From Misgurnus anguillicaudatus (taxonomy: Eukaryota > Chordata > Actinopteri > Cypriniformes > Cobitidae), in assembly GCF_027580225.2 (NCBI RefSeq), contig NC_073342.2, forward strand, positions 14,521,501-14,585,500: a DNA stretch of 64,000 nt. The letters are read 5' to 3'. Position 1 is the first letter of the stretch. Every line of letters starts with the position of its first letter. Shown here piece by piece: positions 12,155-26,890 of the stretch. The notes beneath the pieces were generated by a model. That model had not been told where the DNA came from and ran no database searches. It saw only the letters and a program-made list of their open reading frames with translations. The translations under genes were made by a program, and so were the position numbers.

Positions 12155-13611
12155 ATTCCATGTGCTCAGAGCCGGATTAACGCAAAGGCAAACTAGGCAC
12201 GTGCCTAGGGCCCGATTGGTGGGATGGGGCCCAGACAGAGGGGATTTTTTTTTTTACAAATGTCCCATCTACAACGTCGCTGTCGGGCGGAAACCTGGTA
12301 TGTCCAAAATTTGTCAATTTTATATTTTTTCACAAACCGATGCTATTGGTCAATCCCCACGTGGGTCTGTTACTTTTACAATTTATTAACCAATCTAAAG
12401 TCCTGAAAAAGCTTGAGCGCAAACCTCTTAACTCCATTGGACATTTCAACTGTCTGAGAAACCTCGTAACTCCACCTCTTCATCACTCCGTAGGAGAGCT
12501 TCGCTGCATATTTCTCTTCAAGATTGAGAATCGCAACAAAATCCTCGTCGAGCAACACATCCACTGAGGTAAATGTCCTCAAAACACTGGTTATTTATGT
12601 TTCAGTTATAATAATTATATGATAGCAGTTTTTATATTATGTACAACAGTTTTATCTCGATGTAATGGTAGTGCTAAAGTCTAATGTATCGTTTCTGAGG
12701 CTGCTAGATTTTTCTTTACGCTATTCACGTTTGTGAAGTGAATTTAAAGCACAGATTGCTTGCAGTTGACTTTGTTAGCCACTATGCATTGGGTTTTTGG
12801 TATCATGTTTGGTGAGATATCTAACGTGATTTTCGTGGGGCTTAAAGAAAAAAAATCTTGACCCCGCTAGTTCTGCCATTGCAGTCATTAATTATTATGC
12901 AAGCTAACTGTTTTTTTGCCTCATTATTAAACGTAAACATGCCTTATATAACGTAGGGAAATAATCGTTTGTCCTTTATTTATTTATTTTTTGCAGCAAC
13001 CATGTCTGTGTCCTTAAAGGAACTCTGTCAGGTACAGAGTGGAACGATGAACTTGAAAATCAACCATTCTGATGACTGGCGTCCCCATCCGAGTCACCAT
13101 CTCAGACAACAGTCACAAAAACACATACACTCAGTAATGGGCTTAATGAAGTGTGTTAACCTATGATATCAGTTATTGATGTATTTTAAATATTTACGTA
13201 TTACTAGGCTTATCATACATGCACTGAAGTTTTAAAATGTATATAATATAATACTTGAATTAAATTGAATGTTTTGGATACCATCATTAAATTATTTTGT
13301 GCATGTAAAACACAAGTAAAAGTTTTATTACAATCCAATAATTTGTTTTTGCGCCTTTAAACATGCTTCAGTTCATTCAAATTCCTCTATTTCTTCTTGA
13401 ATTATAATATTTTGACAATTGGCCCTTTTCACCTCTTTTTCCAATTATTTCCTCAATTAATGACAGTTTGTATGTACATAATATCTGTAGCCCTGGAAGA
13501 CATAAAACTTTTAAGCTGTGAATATTTAAAAAAAATTGTTTTGAGGGAATCTGGTGTTTATCACACAAATCTTGAAATGTAAGAAGTATCCCATCCATAT
13601 ATAAGTCTTTA

Positions 13612-16600
13612 CAGGGGCGGATCTACCGGGGTGGCACGGGGTGGCAGTTGCCACCCTAAATAAAAGCATTGCCACCCCATATGCCACCCCAGCGCCAGAG
13701 ATGTATAGTAACGAAGTAGAACTACTTCACTACTGTACTTAAGTACTAAAAGAGAGTATCTGTACTCTACTGAAGTATTATTTTTTTCTCCTACTTCCAC
13801 TTTTACTTCAGTACATTTTTTCTTTGAGTTTAATACTTTTACTCCAATACATTTTTTATGTGCTGCATAGTTACTCGTTACACGCGTTATATAAATGTTA
13901 CAAATCATTCCAAACCCACATTATCACTGCCGGAGCGGTGATACACGTTAGAAACACACACCTATCGTGGTCTAAACCAATTGGAGATGGAGATAGTGAA
14001 GGGCGGACCCCTCCCTCCCTCTCACTCACAAATATGAGCCGCGGTTGTGGACAAATGTGAAGCGAAGAGAGAGCCAACGTGCGCGAGAGAGACAGAGTTT
14101 GCGTGAGAGAGAGAGAATGCGCGAGAAAGGGCGCGTGTGCCCGAAAGAAGGAAACTTACATACATTGAAACACCTACCTTTACCTTTATATCGACTAATA
14201 TTTCATTAATACTGAATTCTCTATCGCCATGTCAGTTAAATTAATCTGAATTAATCTGAACATTCCTGCCTTTGTACTCCTGCTACAGCCAAAGGAATTG
14301 TGAGTGTCCTTTAGCTTAAACATTTGAAATGATATAAATAATATTATATTCAAACTTTTGACTGTTTTCTTTAATAACTACATTACACAATACTTGTACT
14401 TTTACTTTCAGTACTTGAGTAGTATATTTTAAAATAAACTACTTGCAATACTTAAGTACAAAAAATGTTTAATACTTTAGTACTTCCACTTAAGTGCTGT
14501 GCTTAAAGAGCACTTCAACTTTTACTTAAGTCACTTTTTTGATAGAGCACTTGTACTTTTACTCAAGTCTTGGTCCCTAGTACTTTATACATCTCTGCCC
14601 AGCGCTGGTATCCTAATATATATAATATATACCCGAGTAGGCTCTTTTAACCAGAAAGGCAATGCAGCTTTTCTCTGTCTGTGTTTAGGGGTGGGAGACC
14701 ATAGACCGTAAAAAAATATGGACGTAGTGTCCGTGACGTCACCCATTGGTTTGTGAAGATCGCTTTTGAAGCTTAAAGTAGGCGTCGCCTGCCGTCGCCA
14801 TCTTGGCCGCGCGTACCCGCGAATTACTCGTGGAAAACCGAAAATGGGTAAAAAGGCGGGACATGGGTGAAGCTGAGGTGAAACCACGCCCGCCTAGCGC
14901 GAGTCTAGTGACAGCAGTGGCTGTTCAACCGACACTCAAGCGGCCACGCCCTTAATTATGCAGAAGTTTAAGGCTTAATATAATCTAAACGGGTGAATTA
15001 CAAAAAAATTCACCCCCCTCACAGTTGTCATGAAGGGCAAAATTAGCTATATAGGCCAAAAACACTTTTTGTACCAGGCTGTAAACATATTATTTTCTAC
15101 TGTAAAGTTGGCCATTTTTAACATGGAAGTCTATGGGAATTGACTCCCTTTTGAAGCCAGCCTCAAGCGGCCAGTCGATGAATTGCAGTTTAAGTCACTT
15201 CCGTGTTGGCTTCATTAGAGAGATCGGAAGGTTGCCCCTCGTGGGAGACACATATCTGACGATGATTGTGTGTGTGTGTGTCTTAGAGGGGGTGGGACAA
15301 CTACATAGCTGATTATGATTGGCTTAATTTCCATCGTTAGCCAATCAGAGGCAGCAGAGTTCATACCCGGTCATAGCCAAGCACGCACAGTCAGTCCGAG
15401 CAGAAAGTCTTTTACCGTGTAAAAAAGCCCGCACAGTTTGCCAACTTGGTGACTTTGTCGCTATTTTAAGAAACTTTTTAGACCCCTTTAGCGACTTTAT
15501 TAAAAAATCAACTAGGACAAATCTAGCGATCTTTTCTGGTGTGGTTGGAGACTTTTGGAAACTGCCGTGAAAGGAGGATGCATCACCCCATCCAAGGCAC
15601 TCACATGCAGCCCGGTTCTCAGGCTGCAGTCCATCCGTGATCCGAGTCGCACAAACCCGCGACAACAGAGCGATGGAAAGTACAACGAGCTCAAAACAAA
15701 GGTAGCGGACGCAAGCACAAAGTATAAAAAGCACAAACGTTGAAACGTTACTTTCCATCGTTGAGGTGAAAGGCAAGAATGTTTATGAACGTGCAACTTA
15801 TGCCCATCGATCTCTTCACGTCTGTAGCAAGTAATTCTGATCTATTAAAGCACCTCACATCATCACGCATCCCTGCAAAACATTAGTGGTTTCTTTTTAG
15901 TGTCTTTAAATGATTAAGTTGAGCATCACATCACCAAATCAGAGTACTGAATACGGTCATATTTTACAGATAAATGTTGCATCAGGATAAAAATACAAAA
16001 ATTAAACTGTTGATTGTTGTAAAATATTGCCTGAGGTAGTTGCTTGGTAGTTAAAACTACTGAACTGCAGGTTTGTGTAAGCAGTAAATATCTTTTAAGC
16101 AGTTCTTTATAGTTAGCCCGTCATGTCTTGTTAGCTACTGCAGCAATCAAAATATTCCAAACGTGCATATATGAAATCGCTCATTATGATATTGCCTAAT
16201 GTTTTTGTTTGTCTTCATTAAGGAGACAAAACTATTCAGTGTTGTGTATGTTTAGAAAGCTTGAAAGACAGCTTAATGCTGCATTTTCCAGGATAATATG
16301 AAAAGAAAGGCTGATATCCATTTTTTTTAACCAAAAAGAATAGAAAAATCCAATACTATGGAAGTGGAAGGTACAAATAAAACAGAAAAATATGTTGTAG
16401 AAGGGAGAGGAGTAGATGAAGTCATGAAAGAAAGAAACATATGGATGGCAAAGAGCTAAAAAGAGACAGAAATCCATCATGAAGTGAGTGAAATTATTAA
16501 AGAAGAGGGTTATGAGAGAAAGAGATGTGTGCCTTTTAAATATGTTTTACATTAATATAAACTAGGCAAACCTATTTTATTTATATAACAGTCTTTATAC

Positions 16601-16914
16601 CATTATGTTCAACCTTGCTCATCATGGTTACAGTCAGTGTTTTTAGATATTGGTAAGATGTGTGTATTAAGACAAAGGGTGCTACAGTAGAGATGCTAAA
16701 GGTAGCTGCTTGGGTACTTATAGGAACATTTGTTGTTGCGTTTTTTATGTTATAAAAATTTGAGGTCCAGTATATACACCGAATATAGTATATACAGTAT
16801 ATCATTTCTTGTATCCACGACAACCATGCAAGGATGCTTACTTCATTGCCACCCCTCGTAGTTCTCATGCCACCCCCTTGCCACCCCATAAATATTTTTC
16901 TAGATCCGCCCCTG
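13612..16914. mobile_element. Middle nested hAT-type element
   Basis: Ends are caggggcggatcta and tagatccgcccctg. The 8-bp duplication agtcttta is perfect (13604-13611 and 16915-16922). Both sub-terminal regions repeat the motif gccacccc. It is interrupted by the younger element 13696-14597. At about 14690-15225 it carries a separate repeat (starting near accatagaccgtaaa, with a gacgtcaccc motif). No transposase ORF is seen. Confidence 0.85.
13696..14597. mobile_element. Innermost nested hAT-type element
   Basis: Ends are cagagatgtatagta and tactttatacatctctg. The 8-bp duplication cccagcgc is perfect (13688-13695 and 14598-14605). Its sub-terminal arrays of tacttaagtac-type motifs are like those of the element at 5130-6259, so the two are probably related. 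There is no ORF of note. Confidence 0.85.
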
Positions 16915-17485
16915 AGTCTTTAATAGTCTGAATACCTTTAGTTTTCCATAGTTTAAATCCACCATCCTTATATTTATTATTATTTATTGTTAGACAGTTT
17001 CTAAATGGTCTTGATGAATATGAAGGGGTCATGTTTGCCTTCTTATTCCTAATTACAACATTTATAAATGTTGTAAGCTATTGCATTTTGCAGAAAATCT
17101 TAATTAAATGTGTTGATTAAATGTAAACAGTTTACATAGTTTACTGACACCTATTGGTTATTTACTGGTACTACTGCCTTAACAATGACACTCCCAATGG
17201 ATAAGATGAGGATAATTAATAGCATTTAATAGAGCCGTGTAATGACGTATAAATAATAATTTTGTCTGATAGACTGGTTGATATACAACACATGACTTCA
17301 TTTGGCATAAAAACAACCAATTTGTAACCAAAGACTAGGCTATGTAAAATGTGAATTCACTTTTATTAGTAACTTTGGTAAGTTTCAGATTTCAATTCAT
17401 AAATAACCTCGATGGGGGGGCCCAAAAAATGCAGCCTGCCTAGTGTAGTCCATTTGTTTAATCCGGCTCTGCATGTGCATCTTTT

Positions 17486-18455
17486 CTTATACCATGGTCT
17501 GTTTAAATTCTCGATTCTGATTGGCTGGAAGGTGTGCATTAAAACCGTTTAATGCACAGGTAGTTCCATTCAGTTTGATTACAGTTAGAAATTAATCCGC
17601 TACTAAAAAACTGGTAACACAGTTACACTTGCAAACTGAGTCAGAGACACATATGAAAACGTTTATTTAGATAGGCTACCGGGGGCGTGCACACCAAAGC
17701 TTTTACGTCCGCAGCCGGCGCATGTTTTCAATTGTTTCCAATGGAGGCTTTGCGTTTTTCAAATAAGCCAGCAGCTAGCGTTTTTTTCCGTGCTGAAAGC
17801 CGGATCTCAGCGGTTTTTCCGATAGTAAAACGAGATTCAAGTTGGAGTGAAAAGCTCCGCTCGTCAATGTCAGTTCTCACACGGTCGTCCAATCACAATG
17901 GGGGAGGGCGGGACAAATATCACAACAACCAACCAGGGCATCGTACAATGACTGATAAACAAATCAGCAGTATCACAGTAACCAAAGCGCTTAGCTAAAG
18001 AAAGCCTGCGCTCAGCTGATAAAACAGCTGGCATTTGGGGTCCTCCAGGCTTTTTCAGCCGTGTAAAAAAAGCTTTGGTGTGTCCCGCCCCTCGATGATT
18101 TTTGCATATCGTTTAACTTGTATGGTGAATATGGCAATTTTGAGAAATTGGCCCAAGCACAAGACGAAAAATAGAGAGCGCTTGGAGAGAGTGCATCTCT
18201 CTTTAAAGTGCGTCTCTCTCTCTGTCTCTCTCTGGTCCTTCTCTTTCAGTTGTCTGTCTCTCTCTTTTAATAATGAATTTAAATAAATGTGATAATTAAT
18301 TTAAATAAAAGCAATACAATGGCACTACTTTATTTAAAGCAGACGGAGTGCGAGCCTTAACTTTAGAAAATGACCTTAATTTTTACCTGTCTGTTAAAAA
18401 ATTACACTGTAAACATTAATTACAGCTTTAACTTGGCAAATAACCAAGGTATAAG
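17486..18455. mobile_element. Inverted-repeat element in gene 2 intron 1 with a nested MITE
   Basis: The left end cttataccatggt and right end accaaggtataag pair with one mismatch. Inside, at about 17681-18092, is a second element with ends gggggcgtgcacaccaaagc and gctttggtgtgtcccgcccc. A (CT)n-rich stretch lies at 18195-18265. Its right end is only 130 bp before the gene 2 alpha-1 exon. Superfamily not assigned. Confidence 0.6.
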
Positions 18456-18992
18456 CGGGATAATAAACGGCTAGCCATGCATTACAGGATTTTAATGCAC
18501 TTCGCAGAGGCAACCATACGCGTCGGGTGGTTCCTTTAATGCATAGCCGTGGATTATCCCTTACATGTGTCATCATTTTTTTTACAGGTTCTCATTCTTT
18601 GTGGTTGCTTGCAACTTACATTAAAGGACAAACACCTTTTCCTAAATTTAGTTGCTTGGTGATGTTGGATGATGTCAGACTTCTGTATTATAATGGTGAC
18701 ACAAAGACATTCATTCGAAGGGGAAACACAACAAATGAAGATGATGTGTTGAATTCTAATCTTGTCCTCCAGATAAGTGACTATATGCTACCAGGTTTCA
18801 TTGAAAGATTAGCTTGGATTACAGACAACTTAAATACAACTGACATTAAGTATTGGAATTTAAGTCTCTTATCTTCTCTTTAAAAGTCATGATAGACACA
18901 TGAATAATCCTTCCATCATCCATACATACCGTTATCCTTTAAAGATCACGTTCTTCCTGATCCCATTTTTCAAACTTTTGTTAGTGTGTAAT

Positions 18993-20470
18993 CAGGGCTC
19001 TCAAGTTTTATCAAAAGTTTGGAGTGAGATTTCATCTTTTAGGGGAGGAGCCACTTAAATATTTGCAGCAGCGACCCCTCGGCCCCAACCAATTCTCTCA
19101 GGTTTTTGGTAGCAGTTAAATTTAATATATTGTTTATAATTGATTAGCACAAATAGAAATTATAACAGTTGGGAAATCTAATTAAAGACAAAGTCATAGA
19201 AATTAAATACATTGTTTTATTTCAAAAATACAAATATATAAAAAATTGCCCCAAATGAGCCAACTGAACAGCAACATTGCAGAACTTGCCCTGAGCATAC
19301 TTACAATACAAGGTGTGTTTGTGTGACATCTTTTAAACAGATAAATGCAATGATTAATGTATACATTGGCAGGATATAAACATTACTAAAATAAAAGCCA
19401 GAGTATAGCTGAATAGCTAAAAAGAGTATGAATAAAGTATAATTTGAAAATAATGAAATAAATGAAAATGAAATATCTTGTCCTTTCCATTCCCAGGTGA
19501 AAAAAATACTATAGTAATTTATAGTAAATACTATAGTGTTTTTGACCCATACTATAGTAATGTACTTGAATTAATTTGTTGTGGTAATTCTATAGTTGCT
19601 GTGATAACATAACAACTATAGTAATATAAACGTATTACTTTATCCAATACTGTACTACATTGTCTACAACTATAGGGTATAATATACTAGAATATACACT
19701 ACAGATTACTGTAGTATAAACTAAAGAATACTAACGTTAGAGTATTTATTACAGTTTATCAGTTCACTACTATAGTTAATACAGAGTATGCTGTAGCAAT
19801 CATTAACAAAGTGTTGTAAATACTATAATATACTAAAATTTACTATACTATTAGTATGGTTCAAAAACACTATAGTATTTCCTATAATATTTTTCACCTG
19901 GGATTGTTTCAGGTAGCCTCTAGTGTTTAGTACTTTCCTAAAGTTAAAGCTAATTCTGATTGCAAAGCAGTTCGATTTTTTTAATCAATAATAATTTACC
20001 TCGGCTATATTTCCCAACAACAGTTTTTATTATCTTTGATCACATTTTTGTGATGTCATCCAAGAATCGTAAAATCAAATTGCTATAAAAAAGAATGCGT
20101 TACCTACCGCTTTCATCGGATTCTTCTCTTCCAACTGCCACTTCGTCTGTGTGACGTGAGAATCTATGTTGCCTAGTAACGAATGTGCTTGCAGCAGGAT
20201 CACGAAATTTACCCAGAAACAACAAATTCTGATTTCTGATTGGCTGGTAGGTGACAATTATATCAGGATGTCTAGTGTGACCGTGTCCGCGGCTCGACAG
20301 ATATGAACTCGGCAGAGAACTTCTCTCCTGTGCCTCGTTCATTAATTGTATAGAGTGGGAAAAGTTTTCTTATTTTTTCAGCGTGAGAAATACAAGGTGT
20401 GGCGTGTGAGCGTGTGAACTTACTGAAATGCGTGAGTCTCACGGTGAATGCGTGAGACTTGAGAGCCCTG
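18993..20470. mobile_element. hAT-type element in gene 2 intron 2
   Basis: Ends are cagggctctcaagt and acttgagagccctg. The flanking copies of gtgtaat (18986-18992 and 20471-20477) indicate a 7-8 bp duplication. A second element is nested at 19492-19902. No intact transposase was found. Confidence 0.75.
19492..19902. mobile_element. MITE with cccaggtgaaaaa ends, 411 bp
   Basis: The left end cccaggtgaaaaaaata and right end atatttttcacctggg are inverted copies, with att on both outer sides. The body is built from permutations of tactatagtatttac. It has the same termini as the 5.9-kb element at 54347-60277, so they belong to one family. Confidence 0.75.
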
Positions 20471-20933
20471 GTGTAATGTTGGTATAATAGGATACCGTAA
20501 ATAATACCTGCAAAATGGCAGGCGATATATTTTCTTTAACAGAATTCCCCTTTCAAAGCCTACAGCGAACAGCCGGTTTGGACAGCCCTCTCTACTTTCC
20601 GATTGAATGACGTCAATAAAAGAGTTTTTGACTAAACTCCGCCCACAGGAATATGTCAGTCGCCAGCTAAGCTCATACAGCACTGCTAAGCTAAGCTGCT
20701 ATTGAATCACAACACACTAAACAAACTACACAATCAGAACTCGATACGTATTTCTGAAGGAGGGACTTTATAGTAGAAATCAGCCCGTTTTTACGACAAG
20801 CAGCGGTATAGAAATAAGTCAATTGTGTGTAAAATAATGTGTTTTTTACACGTCACACATGAACACATGTTATATTGCGCACTGTAAACACAATCAAAGC
20901 TTCAAAAACACAGGAAGAATGGGACCTGTAAAT

Positions 20934-22365
20934 TGGACCTTTTACTGTTTGTACACATTGATGACGTGGCAGCGTATGCGCGCGCATTTAGGCAACAGAA
21001 GTATGGCAAGAATCAGCAGTGAAGCAACCCAGACAGAGAAAGTTATTTTAAAAAGTTGACTTTATCAACTTTTCAACACAACTACCAGATTTGTGTATTA
21101 TGGAGTGGTTAGAAGACGTCAGCAGATGGCCAAATATAAAGTGGCCAGATAGATATATACGTATATACTAGGGCTGTGAATCGATTAAAATTTTTAATCT
21201 AATTAATTACATACTCTGTGATTAATTAATCTAAATTAATCGCCTACATAATTTTTGCTGTGAAAGTATTAAATATTTCTTTTTAAATAAATCAGTGAAT
21301 AATCAGCATTAGTGACATTGAAGCTCAAAAACTCTTTTATTATTACAGTATTTTCACTGTTATGATTCTCGAACTGCTCTCACGGGATTTGGATGTCATC
21401 TGCTTCTTGGTTCTTGTGGCGCCACATAAAGTGTACTCACTAGTTTAACAAACCCGTTTTATCAGCCACTGGTTAGATCAACGTAGCAGTCAAAAACGGG
21501 ACGCGAGTAATCACATACGCGAGAAATCGTTTACCCACAAAATACAGGACACCTATACTGTGCTATATTTGGTTTTCTGATCCCAATCTTCATCATTCCG
21601 CTAAGCCAAGTCAATCTCCATTGGTCTTTTACACCTTTATCGATCTCCAAAACTTCGGAGCCTTCCTGCATAAGTATGTCCATGCTAGCTGAAATAAAGT
21701 TAGTGGATCCGGTGCGTAGTGATTACAGAAAGCTTAGAGTGGAGAGAGGAACGTGATTTTGCTCCAGTCCAGGCTTTGATCACATCCCACTTAAAAAGCT
21801 GAATACATGTCGTATTTATGAAAAGTTAATTTAATAATTTTGCAATTGACGGAAATCCGTGTAACGACGGAGAACTTTAATCCATGTGCTTTGTATGATG
21901 TGGTACTTTAGAGTGGACGAACTCTATGATATGCAAATTCTTTGCTGCAGACGTTGCATACTTTCTTTTTATCATCACTTCCATCAGGCCGTTTTTTTAT
22001 AAGTAAATGTTCCAGTCAATGATCCAGTCACCGCCAGCGCGTTCTGGTCTACCTCCTTTATTTTACAGTCAAATGGTGGCTAGAATGTATCCAGGTTCAA
22101 TTCGGAATAGATTAATCTGCGTTATTTTTTTAACGCGTTATTTTTTCTCAGATTAATTAATCGAATTAATGCGTTATTTTCACAGCCCTAGTATATACGT
22201 ATATTATATTAGTGCAACCAAACGCAACAACCAGACGTTTTGATGCTGGGAAACCGTTTTAATAAACGTTGTTAACATGTTAGAACTAATGGGGAATAAC
22301 ATCACTTCTGTTGCCTAAATGCGCACGCAGGCTATGATCACGTGAGCTGTAAAAGGGTCTATAGG
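20934..22365. mobile_element. Long inverted-repeat element in gene 2 intron 2, split by a hAT
   Basis: Arms of about 60-70 bp share ggaccttttac at the outer edge and gcgcatttaggcaacagaag further in (about 20937-21002 against 22306-22362 in reverse). The hAT element 21169-22190 interrupts the middle. The left flank (20480-20930) is also a transposon-like repeat with no exon. Confidence 0.6.
21169..22190. mobile_element. hAT-type element with perfect 8-bp duplication
   Basis: Ends are tagggctgtgaatcgatt and aatcgaattaatgcgttattttcacagcccta (partly matching). The duplication gtatatac is perfect (21161-21168 and 22191-22198). There is no long ORF, so it is non-autonomous, 1022 bp. Confidence 0.85.
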
Positions 22366-23313
22366 ATTTAGAAGAAAAAGATTTAGTGAAATGTCTATGA
22401 AAATGTATGTTTGTCATATGTTTTTTTTTTTTTTTAATAATTGCAGAGTGTGTTTTCATATAGAACTTTGACTTTTTTTTAATCTCAGTTAAAGGTGCTC
22501 TTGTTATCCAAAGACTGGTTATGTGTAAGCTGAAGGATAATGGTGAACCGGGACAAATGATCGTACGAGAAGCTTTCCGAGGCACCACCACAGATGAGTT
22601 GAGATATAATGACAATTATTTTACATACAACAGTACCTTAAATGCCACAGCTGAGGTGGTGAAATTTCATCTTGACATCTCAATGTGGCGCCATGAAAAT
22701 TTTTACTACCCACACTGCATAAAAACTCTAAAAGGTTACCTTAAAAAGAGGACAAACCAAGTAAATAGAAAAGGTGAGATGACCTCTCCTGATGCTAATA
22801 GCTTTACTTTAACTTGACTTAAATATTGGCCCTTCTGGGAATTCTTTTGGACAGATCTCTGAAGCTTGAATCACCTTTAGATGATCCAAAACTAAGATTA
22901 GAATTGATTTTAAAGTGCTTTTTATTTTAAAGGTTGGTGATCTGTTCCTTTATTATATATACTAAAAGTATACTAAATGTCAGTATATCTGTCTGCTATC
23001 TTTCATTAACAGTAAAACCTATAGTTAGACTCCTCCAGAAAGCAAACCCAGATAGTAGAGGGTCTCGGGTGATGTGTCTGGCAACAGGATTTTACCCTCG
23101 TCACATCAATCTGACCCTGTTCAGAGATGGACAGCCTGTATCCGATGATGAGATCACTGGAGGAGATCTGCTGCCCAATGATGATGGGACGTACCAGATA
23201 AGGAAGATTCTGGAGATCAGTACAAAAGAACAGAGAGAGAAACACAAATATACCTGCACTGCCACACATCTCAATCTGGACAACAAACTGGACGTCAGTT
23301 TGGGTAATTAATA

Positions 23314-24920
<1,607 letters not shown>

Positions 24921-25445
24921 TAACCTACAAAACAAAACACAAATATAATTTAAGTTGATTGACAGTTGATTGTGGTGTGTAATGTGAGCAAAAAGTTCGG
25001 GATGCATGTGAACTTTGCTCATTGGTTGTGTTTCAGAGTTGGATCATGGGACACCATTTAAACCAGTGCTTTCCTCAGTGCTAACAGTTTTGGCATTGGT
25101 TATTGTAACTGTGGCTGCAGTAATTATATGGAGAAAGAAACATGCAGGTAAGACAGACTGCATTAACATGTCATAATAAGCTTAAACAAATCCAAAAGAT
25201 ATATTTAATTATGATTGATTGTCAATAATAATAGGCATCTTTTTTCACTTCCTTTGATGCTGTAGCTTCTTCTAAAGATGAATATTCCTCTGCCTCTAGT
25301 AAGTCATATGCTATAATTCATTTTAAAACAATGTTTTTTTGAATGAATGTTTACACTGCTAGATGTTGAAATTGAATTACAGGATTTTTTTCTGTCTTTT
25401 ATTTTCTTTTATTTAGCTGAAGAAATAGTGGACACAACATCATAG

Positions 25446-25704
25446 AGTTCATGTTATCTTTATGACATGAAGCTACATGAAAGAAGCTGTCTTTTATCAT
25501 GTCTTTTAATTTGTGTGCACAATTATATATTATTTTATCTCATATAAATCAATTTGCAATCATTAATAGTTAATTTATCTTATCTTAGGTACTGCCCATT
25601 TTTGTATTGTACTTATTATTATATATCTAGTTTTTTAATTTGTCTTGTGTTTTTCATGTATTTTATTTTTGTACTATGATACTGTGTTGACTGCAGATGT
25701 AAAA
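25446..25704 (+). other. Probable 3' UTR of MHC class I-like gene 2
   Basis: AT-rich, low-complexity DNA after the TAG stop (25443-25445) with no ORF. It is similar in composition to the region after gene 4. No AATAAA is unambiguous. A LINE fragment begins at about 25705. Confidence 0.4.
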
Positions 25705-26460
25705 TAGCTCTTTTGCTAACTCTGGTGCATTTACATTTTGAGTGTAAACAAAAAATGTTGATTGATGTGCATTGTCCGGAGATCATTGTGTTTGGCTCGC
25801 CTGATGTTCTGGAGAATTATTTTGGAAATTCTGGTATTTTATCTTCTTCGGTCAAATCAAGTGTAAAAAACTTAGGTGTATTCTTCGATAGTGCACTAAA
25901 ATTTGATAGGCAAATAAATGCAGTTGTAAAAGCGAGTTTTTACCAATTAAGAATTCTGCCTAAAGTAAAGACCTTCCTTTCTTTTAAATACTTAGAAATT
26001 GCAACCCACGCTTTTATTTCGCCCAGAATTGATTATTGTAATGCGCTGTATGTGGGAATAAATAGCTTGTTAATAGCGAGATTACAAATGGTCCAAAATT
26101 CCGCTGCACGTCGGTTAACCGGTGTTCGTAAATACAAACATATTTCTCCTGTGCTAATGTCTTTACATTGGCTTCCGGTACAGTGTAGAATTGATTTTAA
26201 AGTGCTTTTGCTCGTTTTTAAGTCATTACATGGACTCACTCCCATCTACCTCTCGGATCTGTTGTGTGAATATCGTCCAGAGAGAACTCTTCGGTCTACC
26301 AACCAGAATCTGTTAACTGTTCCAAAGTCCAATTAAAATCTAGGGGTGATCAAGCTTTTGCCATAGCCGCACCTAAACTTTGGAACACGTTACTGCTTCA
26401 TATAAGAATATCACCAACATTACATATTTTTAAATCAAGTTAAAAACATACTTTTTTTAC
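25705..26460 (+). mobile_element. 5'-truncated LINE fragment (RT C-terminal part)
   Basis: The + frame reads the end of a LINE ORF2, including VKNLGVFFDS, IDYCNALYVG, RLQMVQNSAARRLTG and SLHWLPVQCRIDFKV. It follows the same residue pattern as the minus-strand LINE at 40974-42290. A stop at 26334-26336 and a frameshift cut off the last segment (KLWNTLL-like). The catalytic YADD region is missing. Confidence 0.8.
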
Positions 26461-26462
26461 TA

Positions 26463-26890
26463 AGGCCTATGACTCGTGATGATTCCCGGGGCTTTCCGGC
26501 GACGCCGGCCCCGAGTCCGTGCGACCCCGTGGACCGGAGATACTTCCGGTCAAATATCCGAATTTCGTTACCGCGCCGCTCCGGCGCCTCGGGCCCGGGG
26601 CCTTCGACCTTCGGGTCGATTGGTCCGCCGGAGGGGCCCTTTCGAACGAGCCCACTTGCGAGTATCTGGCCCTTTCCGCGGCGGAGATACGGGGGCCGTC
26701 TCCGGATTTTCCGACGACCGCTGCTCGGGCGCCTTTCGAACGAGCCCGCCCTCGACCCTCCGACCTTTTCCGCGGCCGAGATACGGCGGATCGAAAAAAA
26801 AAACGCTGGTCCGGAGTTCGCGCGCCCGTAGCGTCCGCTGCGTTCGTCCGCCGGAGGCGCGGCCGGTCTCGTCCGAAAAAGAGGAAACCA
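26463..26890. other. GC-rich island with internal duplication, unknown origin
   Basis: About 430 bp of strongly GC/CpG-rich DNA in an AT-rich window. A roughly 110-bp block is repeated within it: tttcgaacgagccc plus ccgcgg plus gagatacgg, starting at about 26639 and 26735. The many overlapping ORFs on both strands only reflect the lack of AT-rich stops. The texture recalls ribosomal DNA spacer sequence, but no conserved rRNA core was recognised, so this is only a guess. Confidence 0.4.

Larger units (their letters stand above)
12167..17471. mobile_element. Outermost of three nested hAT-type elements (gene 2 intron 1)
   Basis: Ends are cagagccggattaa and ttaatccggctctg. The flanking 8-mers are catgtgct (12159-12166) and catgtgca (17472-17479), a 7/8 match. 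Without the younger insertion 13612-16914, the element is about 2.0 kb. Exon-like ORFs inside are short and no hAT transposase domain was recognised, so it is a non-autonomous or internally decayed copy. Confidence 0.8.

Noticed and set aside
18527..18883. A stand-alone 118-residue secreted protein at the gene 2 alpha-1 exon
   Set aside because: It is the alpha-1 exon read through a mutated donor. The true leader is at 11136-11196.
26463..26890. A ribosomal RNA gene fragment
   Set aside because: No conserved rRNA core motif was recognised. At most it may be spacer-derived, which cannot be shown without a search.
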